A stretch of DNA of 10,602 nucleotides from positions 142,363 to 152,964 of the forward strand of contig NW_003120421.1 of assembly GCF_000003605.2 (NCBI RefSeq), in the 5' to 3' direction. The position numbers and the translations under genes were made by a program. Of the stretch, positions 1-7,113 are shown piece after piece. The stretch's first letter is position 1. Every line of letters starts with the position of its first letter. Source of the stretch: Saccoglossus kowalevskii. Its lineage: Eukaryota > Hemichordata > Enteropneusta > Harrimaniidae. A model generated the notes under the pieces. That model was not told where the DNA came from and ran no database searches. It saw only the letters and a program-made list of their open reading frames with translations.

Positions 1-2961
1 TTGAAGATGAGTTCACAACTATCTCAGTAACTGATGGAGTATCTACTGAATCCACAGCAACAGATGGCATCAACACCATTATTATTACTGAAGACGAATT
101 GTCTACTGCTGCTACCACTAAAGATGAGTACACAACTATTTCACTAACTGAGGGAGTATCGACTGAGGCTACACCAATTGATGGCATCACCACCATCATA
201 GTTACTGATGATGAATCATCTACTCCTGCTACCACTAAAGATGAGTTCACAAATATCTCAGGAACTGGTGGAGTATCTACTGAGGTTAGAGCAACTGATG
301 GCATCAACACCATTATTATTACTGAAGACGAATTGTCTACTGCTGCTACCACTAAAGATGAGTACACAACTATTTCACTAAGTGAGAGAGTATCTACTGA
401 GGCTACACCAACTGATGGCATCACCACCATCATAGTTACTGATGATGAATCATCTACTCCTGCTACCACTAAAGCTGAGTTCACAACTATCTCAGTAACT
501 GAGGGAGTATCTACTGAGGCTACACCAATTGATGGCATCACCACCATTATTATTAGTGAAGATGAATTGTCTACTGCTGCTACCACTAAAGATGAGTACA
601 CAACTATTTCACTAACTGAGAGAGTATCGACTGAGTCTACAGCAATTGATGGCATCACCACCATCATATATACTGACGACAAATCATCTACTGCTGCTAC
701 CATTAAAGATGAGTTCACAACTATTTCACTAACTGAAGGAGTAACGACTGAGTCTACACCAATTGATGGTATCACCACCATCATAGTTACTGATGAGGAA
801 TCATCTACTCCTGCTACCACAAAAGATGAGTTCACAAATATCTCAGGATCTGGTGGAGTATCTACTGAGGCTAGAGCAACTGATGGCATCAACACCAGTA
901 TTATTACTGAAGACGAATTGTCTACTGCTGCTACCACTAATGATGAGTACACAACTATTTCACTAACTGAGGAAGTATCGACTGAGGCTACACCAATTGA
1001 TGGCATCACCACCATCATAGTTACTGATGATGAATCATCTACTCCTGCTACCACAAAAGATGAGTTCATAAATATCTCAGGATCTGGTGGAGTATCTACT
1101 GAGGCTAGAGCAACTGATGGCATCAACACCAGTATTATTACTGAAGACGAATTGTCTACTGCTGCTACCACTAATGATGAGTACACAACTATTTCACTAA
1201 CTGAGGAAGTATCGACTGAGTCTACACCAATTGATGGCATCACCACCATCATAGTTACTGATGATGAATCATCTACTCCTGCTACCACTAAGGATGAGTT
1301 CACATCTATCTCAGTAACTGAGAGAGTATCTACTGTGGCTACAGCAACTGATGGCATCACCACCATCACATATACTGACGACGAATCATCTACCGCTGCT
1401 AGCACTAAAGTCAAGTTCACAACTATTTCACTAACTGAGGAAGTATCTAAAGAGGCTACAGCAACTGATGGCATCACCACCATCATATATACTGATGACG
1501 AATTGTCTACTGCTGTTACCACTAAAGATGAGTTCACAACTATCTCAGTAACAGATGGGGTATCTACTAAATTCACAGCAACTGATGACATCAACACCAT
1601 TATAATTACTGAAGACGAATTGTCTACTGCTGCTACCACTATAGATGAGTACACAACTATTTCACTGACTGGGGGAGTAGCTACTGAGGCCACAACAATT
1701 GATGACATAACCACCGTCATATATTCTGACGAATCATCTACTGCTGCTGCTACCACTCGACATAAATTCACAACTATTTCAGTAACTGAGGGATTATCTA
1801 CTGAGGCCACAACAGTTGATGGCATCACTAACATTATTGTTACTGATGACCAATTATCTACCACTGATACAACTGAAGATGAGTTCACATCTAGTTCACT
1901 AACTGAGGGAGTATCTACTGAGGCCACAACAATTGATGGCATCACTAACATTATTGTTACTGATGACCAATTATCTACCACTGATACAACTGAAGATGTG
2001 TTCACATCTAGTTCACTAACTGGGAGAGTATCTACTGAGGCCACAACAATTGATGGCATCACCACCATCTTATATACTGACGACAAATCATCTACTGCTG
2101 TTACCACTATAGATGAGTTCACATCTAGTTCACTAACTGAGGGAGTATCGACTGAGTCTACACCAATTGATGGCATCACCACCATCATAGTTACTGATGA
2201 GGAATCATCTACTCCTGCTACCACTGTAGATGAGTTCACAACTATCTCAGTAACTGACGGAGTATCTACTGATGCCACAATGTTTGATGACATTACTGCC
2301 CTAAATTACACTACTGTTGTTGGAAAATCTACTACGCCTCAAGACACATTTTCTGTAGAGTCTACTACAGAGCAAATTACTAGCACCATATTTACTACGG
2401 CAACGCAAGACCAGTTCTCCTCAGAACCTGCAATTGCCACTGCTATGGTGACAATACATGGAGCATCTGTTGCTACAACAACTGAAGTTAATTTCTCCAC
2501 AGAATCAACCACTGCACTTGTTACTGCTACCCATACGGTGACTTCGCATGGAGTGTCTACTTTTACAACCACTCAAGATCAGTTCACCACAGTCTCAACT
2601 ACTGAGCCTACACTGACAACACATACAGTGCCTACCGTTACAACAATTCAAGGTCTGTTTTTTACAGGGTCAACCACTGATCTCATAACTGACACAGAAA
2701 TGGTGACAACATTGGAGCATCCCATTACCAACATCGTCTCAAGTCCCGGTTCCACTTTATCAATGGCGACGTCGATTCCTGTCACGTCTACCCGGTCAAC
2801 GCCGGGAACAAGTGACCCGTCTACTGTGGAGATGATTACTTTGGAATTATGCAATTTGGAATGTATGCATGGCATTTGCTCATTTGACAGTAATAACGAA
2901 CTCACTTGCATCTGTGATGATGGATATGAAACACAGCGAGGGAAAGCAAAGCTGTGTGTTG
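1..2961 (+). CDS. Large mucin-repeat exon plus first EGF (5' end beyond window)
   Basis: One frame (codons starting at position 3) is open from the window edge to the donor at 2962 (g|gtaagt), phase 1. No initiator Met is needed: the frame continues left, and the upstream codons encode the tail of another repeat unit. The exon carries the 39-residue repeats, a degenerate Thr-rich stalk and a complete EGF domain. Reading past the donor gives only about 35 residues of non-domain sequence before TAA at 3069. This supports splicing here, and also means that intron retention would yield a protein without a membrane anchor. Confidence 0.93.
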
Positions 2962-5900
2962 GTAAGTTTGTATTAGATGCATTTCACAAGTTTCAACACA
3001 CATATTGTTCCTACATAATTTATCATCAGTGTCCGTCTCACGCCTATTTTATCACTTCATTGCAGATATAAACGAATGCAAGGGGAAAGTATGTGACCGT
3101 CCCAATGAAAGGTGCATCAACACAGATGGCAGCTACACATGTGAATGTAAGCCTGGCAGCGCCATTAACAAAGATGGGGATTGTCAGAGTAAGCATATCA
3201 GTTTATTTGTGAAATAAATAGATAGAGATAACGTGTAAAAGTGTATATGCTCATACAATCTATCCAGCTATTTCATACTGTTTTTTTCATGTGTATTGGC
3301 ATTGTCTTTTCTGTCGTTCTTTGACTTGTAATAATGGTAAAATATGTTTGTGCGCTCACAGAATCCCGCCGACACCAAGGCGAATTCGTAATTACAGCGA
3401 TTGATGGTGAACCTGCAGTGTTCAACGATTCTTTGAAAGACCCTTCATCTTCTTACTTTAAGGAAACCGCCGCCCTCATTGAAGCATCGGTAAGATAACG
3501 ATAATATGATGTTATAATACAACTCACTTCACGCAACCAGCAGGGAGTGTATAATGTTAACCACAGATCCCTTTGACAGTAACTCTCTATCTACATCGAT
3601 GGTCGCAAACCGAAACTGGTTGTTTAAGGGAGACCTTATAAAAGTGATATTGAGATGAGTTGTTTACAAATACAATAACAATATGTTTTCCTAACTTACA
3701 GATTGATTTGGTGTACAACAACGACGCGCGTACAGCGGGTTCATACATTATCTCCAAAGTTGACAGTTTCAGAGAAGGGAGTATTATAGCAGAATTTCAA
3801 ACAGACATCGTCTATGAATCTTCACTGACGTCTGACGACATGTATATGATCTTAGAAACATTTGCACAGAACAGCACTTTTCTAACTAAAAGCAACTCCT
3901 CCGTAGCATTTCCACTTGTATTCGAGAAGCAGACTGTTATATTTGGGGGTAAGTCAGTCAATAACAAGCAATGATATCTGTGATTTGTATTAATATATAA
4001 GGCACGACGAAACTAATAACTCCAGACGTCATAACTCGCCTATTGCCTGGTTTATATAGGAAAATCAACATAGTCATTGCAGTTGCCAGTTGAACAGTAT
4101 TCGGTATAATCTGAACAAATTGAAGGATTGAAAAACATAGAAAATTGTGTTGACTTTCACTCTTGACCAAAGTTCACTGATTATCTAATTCTCTTCTCTT
4201 TCTCTTCAGATTATTTGGAATGTTCATATAACTTCACAAACGACTGCTCGTCACATGCTCTATGTGCTGAGATTGACGGTTCATTCAATTGTTCCTGTAA
4301 CCCAGGTTATGATGACGTATCATCAGAGGCTGATGGGGCAGGAAGAGATTGCGTTGGTGAGTTGATATTCGTGCGTTTTGATGTCTCGTTGCCCGAATAC
4401 ATCATCAAATCTGCCGCTATTGTTTTTATTGTCGTTCGCAGATAGTCGTGATGTAATCAAATACATAGTCCTCTAAATATGCATCTACAACTTAGCAGGT
4501 GAACGCCTGATTTGGAGTACAACAAAATCTTGTAAAATGTGCATGTGTCCCATCATTGTATTTATTGTATGAGATTAATTGTTGTTGTTTAGCTTTGTTC
4601 GAAAAATAGGCTATATTATTTTTTGCAGAGATATGTCCATATGAGTTCTGTCACAACGGTGGAACCTGTATCGGTGATGCAATGCAGAACCGCGAATGCA
4701 TGTGAGTAATAGGATATAGATAATTTGCTTAAACCAATGCTTTTGAAATGTTATGTTATTGTGCTGTAAACCTTATTTTCATAATGGTTTTTACTACGAG
4801 AGATACACTTAGTGATACATAGATACAAGTTTAGATTGATATAGTTTAACTGTTTACGTTTATTTTGCAGATGTCCACCTGGTTATGAAGGCGAAACATG
4901 TGATATTATAGTATCAAAAGCAGCGGATGGTACGTACCTTAAAGTTGTATTCGATCTATGAAATAGGGGCTGAAAATATACGTTAATTTTGCTTGTTCCG
5001 AAATAGTTTTACCCAGCATAAAAGGTGTTTTACATGAGAAAAACTGCAAGGAAAAATATAAATCCTCGTTAAAGCATTATTCTATAAAAATATCTATCAA
5101 TATACATTCCTTAAAAAAAATATGGTGATTATTGACGGATGCTAAATCCATGTTTTGTCTGCAATCTGTTTCTCTGACCACACATTTTGTGTGCTTTTTG
5201 TGAACACTGGGATAAATATCTAACCACAGTCCCGGGATAGAGGGACTGTGATCTAACCATATCGTAAAAGCATGGGATCCAACACTTTTAACAGCTTGTT
5301 ATGCGGCGAATTTTGGTCATAGATTATGTGACTAATTGAAAAAGAAAAACAATTACATTGTTGTTGTTTTGGTGGTATCCTTGCTGCTGTTGTCAATGTG
5401 AAACTTACTCTTTATTGGTTATTCCTATCTCATTTCATTTTCAGGCTTAACTATATACGAGATAGGGGCCATCGTTTTAGGACTGGTGGCAGGTGTCTTG
5501 CTGGTTGCAGTCATACTATTCGTGGTCATCTGGAGGTGCTGTCTTTATCGACGTAAAGACTCCATAAAAACACAACGCTCTCGGCTCGCATGGAGATCGC
5601 CCTCCACGGGGTACGACATCAGCATGCCTTGGGGGACTATCTTTGATTTCGAGTCAGGCTGGGAGTCTAATAGTATGACGTCACATCGCTTGGCAACCCC
5701 AAGTGTTCACAGCACTGAGGTCGTGTACGAGGAAGAGAGAAGGATGGCGCTCTTTGCAGAGATGATGAAACATGTAACGCGCGAGGGCGTAAGTGCCATA
5801 TACACCTTGATCGTTTAACGACCACCACTATATTTAGACTAGTATGATTAACGACAATTAAAATCAAACTTAACTAAAAGTATATAGTAATGAATGCATG

Positions 5901-7113
5901 CTTCATTTATATTATTTTACCTTACTTTCCATTTAATTGTAGCAGCGGAGAGGTCGTTACAAGTTCGATGACCGAGGTGCAGTGTTGCGCTTACCAGAAA
6001 CAGAGTTTATCAGACCTTTCTACGCGACGGGTGAGGAGGTAAGTATTTTGTTTTCTCCAATTCTCGAATATTCTACCTGTTTTAAAATGTTGGGATTGTT
6101 TCAAAATACCTTGTTGGTTTCATGATATGTGTGGTAACATTTCAAGTTAATTTTTTTTTAAATATTTGTAAGTAGTAAGTAGTAAGTAAGTACAATTAAC
6201 TTTAACAATATTATGCCAGGCATAAAATTTGCATGTCACAATATTCGGGACTAAAAGTTTTTGATTTTTAAAAATCTACAGGAAGAAACTCTATCAAGGT
6301 CGGATATTAGCTACGATCAGTCGTCTTTGACAAGGACGCCGCCAACGTTAGTTTCCAAAAGAACAAACGAACACTTTTCCCGACCGCTGGATTTCAGTAG
6401 GCTGAACATACCCAGAGCGAGGCTTGTACCAACCGGTACTTCTCATACATATGACACTTCACGGGTAAGACAACTAACGTCTGTATTCGGCAGCGACAAA
6501 TTAAATCGTCTTTATGCTAATTAAATATCGAATACAAATCATTATGAGTCCACTCCGGTTGCACTTAAAGCGCGGTGGTCGTCGCGCAGCGCGTGTTTGA
6601 ATTTCATGTAAACAATGTATTTAACACGCGTTTTGTATACGTCGCTATGAGTCCCATATCGAACAGGGCGCGGCACGACGACCCTCCGCTCTTTAAATCT
6701 TGGTGATACGACCTCTTGCGCCTCAAAATATACTCTACGGATACAAGGACAATATCGACATATGTGGATTCAACGATTCGGAATTTATTAAGTGTTCAGC
6801 TCTGTTTTTGTAATCGTATGGTACATTTCAATATAATCCAATCGGGCAGCCGATTTAAAGTGAGTGTGTCCACCAATGAGGCCGCAGTAATTCTTGCAGA
6901 AAATTGAAATGGTTCATGACTACAACGCATTTAAAATACACTGTTTGTTTACACATAATTTAGACACGGGGTTTTACCACGAGTTGAAATGAACATCCAA
7001 CCAATTAACAAATGTGCTCTAAATCTCGCGTTATCTTGTAGGGTGAATGGATTCAGTCAAGTGACAGTTCCAGTGGTAGGAGGTCCGAAGTTAGAGGTCT
7101 GTATCGAACGTGA
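1..7113 (+). CDS. Membrane-tethered mucin-like protein with EGF and SEA domains (3' part, 11 exons)
   Basis: I join exons 1-2961, 3066-3188, 3362-3489, 3702-3948, 4210-4356, 4629-4701, 4871-4929, 5445-5788, 5943-6038, 6282-6464 and 7042-7113. Every intron begins GT and ends AG, all phases match, and the product is about 1476 residues ending at TGA 7111-7113. Order: 39-residue S/T repeats (1-775), Thr-rich stalk (776-949), EGF (950-985), calcium-binding EGF (987-1026), SEA (about 1035-1152), EGF (1157-1200), EGF (1204-1236), membrane helix (1252-1275), cytoplasmic tail (1276-1476). The architecture is that of transmembrane mucins (repeat, SEA and EGF, helix, tail), here with two EGFs before and two after the SEA. 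The N-terminus and signal peptide are outside the window. Role inferred: glycosylated cell-surface barrier or receptor with a shed ectodomain. The tail is not recognised, so no orthologue is named. Confidence 0.85.
3..2327 (+). repeat. Tandem array of 117-bp (39-residue) Ser/Thr/acidic repeats
   Basis: After a partial unit (3-101), 19 units start at 102 and recur every 117 bp. Exceptions are unit 14 (1623-1736, 38 residues), unit 15 (1737-1856, 40 residues) and the degenerate unit 19 (2208-2327). The core pattern is STxATTKDEFTTIS, then TEGVSTEATPIDG, then ITTIIVTDDES. Unit 1 has 15 Ser/Thr and 8 Asp/Glu in 39 residues but only one Pro. Two unit types tend to alternate: type A (STAATT..EYTTISL) and type B (STPATT..EFTNISG), giving a 234-bp higher-order period. 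Some type B units carry an N-glycosylation sequon (NIS). The array should be a heavily O-glycosylated extracellular rod. Its length is likely polymorphic. Confidence 0.97.
804..1271 (+). repeat. Recent 234-bp tandem duplication inside the array
   Basis: Units 7-8 (804-1037) and 9-10 (1038-1271) are identical at 232 of 234 positions by direct reading. The differences are C835/T1069 (Thr to Ile) and G987/T1221 (Ala to Ser). Other neighbouring units differ much more, so this is a young duplication of a B+A dimer, by unequal crossing-over or gene conversion. Confidence 0.93.
2328..2849 (+). repeat. Degenerate Thr-rich stalk with loose 22-30 residue repeats
   Basis: These 174 residues lose the 39-residue register but keep high Thr/Ser. 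A weak anchor of the form QDxF recurs with codons at about 2340, 2406, 2484 (EVNF), 2574 and 2649 (QGLF), spaced 22-30 residues and each followed by a Ser/Thr cluster such as STTE. It probably derives from an older, decayed repeat family. It links the regular array to the first EGF and is likely O-glycosylated. The last 40 or so residues are richer in Pro (TSTRSTPGTSDPST), a more typical mucin composition. Confidence 0.75.
2850..2958 (+). other. EGF-like domain 1
   Basis: Six cysteines at residues 950, 954, 959, 969, 971 and 985 follow C-x3-C-x4-C-x9-C-x-C-x13-C, with the usual CxC pair and a following DDGYE turn (aromatic after Gly). This fits an EGF fold with three disulfides. It lacks the D-x-N/D-E calcium signature at its start. 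It ends one codon before the phase-1 donor, directly against the next EGF. Confidence 0.85.
3066..3188 (+). CDS. Exon encoding a calcium-binding EGF domain
   Basis: This exon of 123 bp is phase 1 on both sides, so it is a self-contained module. The acceptor is ttgcag|ATATAA and the donor AGA|gtaagc. It encodes DINEC (residues 987-991) and cysteines at 991, 996, 1003, 1012, 1014 and 1026. CINTDGSYTCEC carries the Asn of the Asp/Asn beta-hydroxylation consensus (C-x-D/N-x4-Y/F-x-C). DINE plus Asn1005 and Tyr1010 are the ligands and packing residues expected of a calcium-binding EGF. It probably stiffens the junction between EGF1 and the SEA domain. Confidence 0.95.
3362..3489 (+). CDS. Exon encoding the N-terminal half of the SEA domain
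   Basis: The 128-bp exon enters in phase 1 (gctcacag|AATCCC) and leaves in phase 0 (GCATCG|gtaaga). Residues 1028-1070 start with a basic linker (KSRRHQGE), then FVITAIDGEPAVFNDSLKDP and SSSYFKETAALIEAS. This matches the start of a SEA module: a first beta strand, a short region ending S-x-Y/F, and the first amphipathic helix. It is not recognisable alone but is convincing when joined to the next exon. Confidence 0.85.
3702..3948 (+). CDS. Exon encoding the C-terminal half of the SEA domain with candidate cleavage site
   Basis: The 247-bp exon enters in phase 0 (cttacag|ATTGAT) and leaves in phase 1 (GGGG|gtaagt). It encodes residues 1071-1152, including VDSFREGSIIAEFQTDIVY. FREGSIIAEF is the hallmark SEA strand: in self-cleaving SEA domains the bond G|S in GSVVV-like loops breaks by strain and the halves stay non-covalently joined. 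Here the equivalent is Gly1096-Ser1097 (nt 3777-3782). The second helix (SDDMYMILETFAQNS) follows. Sequons at N1127 and N1135 suggest N-glycans. Role inferred: a mechanical or proteolytic breakpoint for ectodomain shedding. Confidence 0.9.
4210..4356 (+). CDS. Exon encoding EGF-like domain 3
   Basis: This symmetric phase 1-1 exon of 147 bp has acceptor ctcttcag|ATTATT and donor GTTG|gtgagt. Cysteines at 1157, 1165, 1171, 1180, 1182 and 1200 give C-x7-C-x5-C-x8-C-x-C-x17-C. It resembles the EGF_3-like class: Asn/Cys-rich start, CAEIDGSFNCSCNPGY centre, and a long last loop holding an acidic stretch (SSEADGAG). GSFNC sits where calcium-binding EGFs have GSY/FxC, but the Asp/Asn hydroxylation position is Glu1173, so calcium binding is doubtful. 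Sequons are N1160 (NFT) and N1179 (NCS). Confidence 0.92.
4629..4701 (+). CDS. Exon encoding first half of EGF-like domain 4
   Basis: The 73-bp exon enters in phase 1 (ttttgcag|AGATAT) and leaves in phase 2 (TGCAT|gtgagt). It encodes E-I-C-P-Y-E-F-C-H-N-G-G-T-C and continues to C1225. CHNGGTC is the classic EGF motif. The exon is too short to stand alone as a domain. Joined to the next exon it completes CICPPGYEGETC. The AG at 4629-4630, two bases downstream, would shift the frame, so 4629 is the functional start. Confidence 0.92.
4871..4929 (+). CDS. Micro-exon encoding the end of EGF domain 4 and the juxtamembrane linker
   Basis: The 59-bp exon enters in phase 2 (ttttgcag|ATGTCC) and leaves in phase 1 (GATG|gtacgt). 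It supplies C1227 and C1236 (CPPGYEGETC), finishing C-x4-C-x5-C-x9-C-x-C-x8-C across two exons. A short linker (DIIVSKAAD) leads to the membrane helix. The intron inside an EGF is unusual next to the other, single-exon EGFs of this gene. Confidence 0.92.
4930..5444 (+). other. Intron 7 (515 bp), no coding content
   Basis: AT-rich sequence between the EGF4 exon and the membrane exon, with donor GATG|gtacgt and acceptor ttttcag|GC. No open frame or RNA gene is visible. It contains a perfect short hairpin flanked by direct repeats at 5218-5259, listed separately, and a small stem (6-bp arms) near 5180-5194 in cacacattttgtgtg. Confidence 0.85.
5218..5259. repeat. Perfect 9-bp hairpin flanked by 9-bp direct repeats
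   Basis: CACAGTCCC at 5225-5233 and GGGACTGTG at 5242-5250 are exact reverse complements around an 8-base loop. ATCTAACCA occurs exactly at 5218-5226 and again at 5251-5259, the left copy overlapping the stem by two bases. It could be a tiny mobile-element remnant or a structure within a larger dispersed repeat. Confidence 0.8.
5445..5788 (+). CDS. Exon encoding transmembrane helix and proximal cytoplasmic tail
   Basis: The 344-bp exon enters in phase 1 (ttttcag|GCTTAA) and leaves in phase 0 (GAGGGC|gtaagt). Residues 1252-1275 (nt 5462-5533), starting IGAIVLGLVAGVLLV and ending ILFVVIW, are a clear single membrane span with a GxxxG-like Gly pattern. RCCLYRRK follows, a positive stop-transfer with two cysteines suited to palmitoylation. 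The tail continues with SPSTGYDIS, PWGTIFDFESGWES and VVYEEERRMALFAEMM, which has helical character. The orientation is type I: EGFs outside, this tail inside. Tyrosines at 1302 and 1340 sit in acidic or small-residue settings that could be phosphorylated, but I recognise no named motif. Confidence 0.93.
5943..6038 (+). CDS. Cytoplasmic tail exon with NAGNAG acceptor
   Basis: The 96-bp phase 0-0 exon encodes residues 1361-1392, beginning QRRGRYKFDDRGAV and ending RPFYATGEE. The acceptor reads gtag|CAG|CGG, so splicing at 5943 or at 5946 both keep the frame and differ by one Gln. The donor is GAGGAG|gtaagt. The sequence is rich in Arg and aromatic residues. There is no recognised domain, but the uninterrupted frame and exact splice signals support coding. 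Confidence 0.85.
6168..6193 (+). repeat. Short (GTAAGTA)n repeat full of splice-donor consensus
   Basis: Three tandem GTAAGTA heptamers and one overlapping GTAAGT give four perfect donor hexamers at 6168, 6175, 6182 and 6186, all inside intron 9, about 130 bp after the true donor at 6039. A T9 run and AT-rich sequence precede it. Probably a simple-sequence repeat; any role as decoy donors is speculative. Confidence 0.8.
6282..6464 (+). CDS. Cytoplasmic tail exon, Ser/Arg/Pro-rich
   Basis: The 183-bp phase 0-0 exon encodes residues 1393-1453, including EETLSRSDISYDQSS, LTRTPPTLVSKR and GTSHTYDTSR. The acceptor is atctacag|GAAGAA and the donor CACGG|gtaaga. It is predicted disordered with many Ser/Thr/Tyr and two TP/TPP sites, suiting phosphorylation. 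If the donor is not used the frame continues 19 codons (VRQLTS...) to TAA at 6522-6524, giving an alternative C-terminus. Confidence 0.83.
6465..7041 (+). other. Last intron (577 bp) carrying an inverted-repeat element
   Basis: It starts at gtaaga after CACGG and ends at ttatcttgtag before GGTGAATGG. A GC-rich imperfect inverted repeat bounded by TTAA lies at 6565-6696 (listed separately). Open stretches within it, such as 6716-6907, lack domains, splice logic or codon bias and are judged chance. The alternative tail stop (TAA 6522-6524) is at its start. Confidence 0.65.
6565..6696. mobile_element. MITE-like imperfect inverted repeat bounded by TTAA
   Basis: TTAAAGCGCGGTGGTCGTCG from 6565 pairs with the sequence ending CCCTCCGCTCTTTAA at 6696. 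Aligning the left arm with the reverse complement of the right arm gives long matches (GGTCGTCG against CGACGACC) with scattered mismatches and small gaps. Weaker pairing continues inward through GCGC and TGTTTGAAT. TTAA at both ends could be a target-site duplication (piggyBac-type insertion uses TTAA) or part of the terminal repeat. There is no coding capacity, so if mobile it is non-autonomous. The arms are much more GC-rich than the surrounding intron, which argues for foreign origin. Confidence 0.55.
7042..7113 (+). CDS. Probable terminal coding exon
   Basis: Entered in phase 0 from CACGG|gtaaga, the frame reads GEWIQSSDSSSGRRSEVRG then LYRT and stops at TGA 7111-7113. The acidic, Ser-rich content fits the preceding tail. 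Another frame over the same bases is open to 7228, but it would need a phase that the upstream donor does not give. The acceptor polypyrimidine tract is modest, so this is the best rather than a certain last exon. Alternatives are the read-through stop at 6524 and a candidate exon at 8150. Confidence 0.6.
   Translation, partial: GEWIQSSDSSSGRRSEVRGLYRT

Noticed and set aside
99-101. Possible translation start (TTG) at the head of the long open frame
   Set aside because: The frame is open to the window's left edge and upstream codons encode the end of another repeat unit. TTG here is an ordinary Leu codon, not an initiator.
102-218. Possible 13-residue (39-bp) sub-repeat within each 39-residue unit
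   Set aside because: The similar Thr-acidic motifs fall at codons 6, 16 and 35, not at even 13-codon spacing, so a threefold internal origin is not supported.
2339-2911. Two open frames on the minus strand (2339-2572 and 2648-2911)
   Set aside because: They lie opposite the Thr-rich exon. Complementary Val/Ser-rich content is the expected shadow of Thr/Asp codons, with no domain or splice support.
3958-4170. Minus-strand frame of 70 codons
   Set aside because: It sits wholly inside an intron, is hydrophobic only because of AT-rich codons, and has no signal peptide, domain or promoter logic.
6716-6907. Open frame of 63 codons in the last intron
   Set aside because: No acceptor or donor fits the gene's phase and the translation has no recognisable domain.
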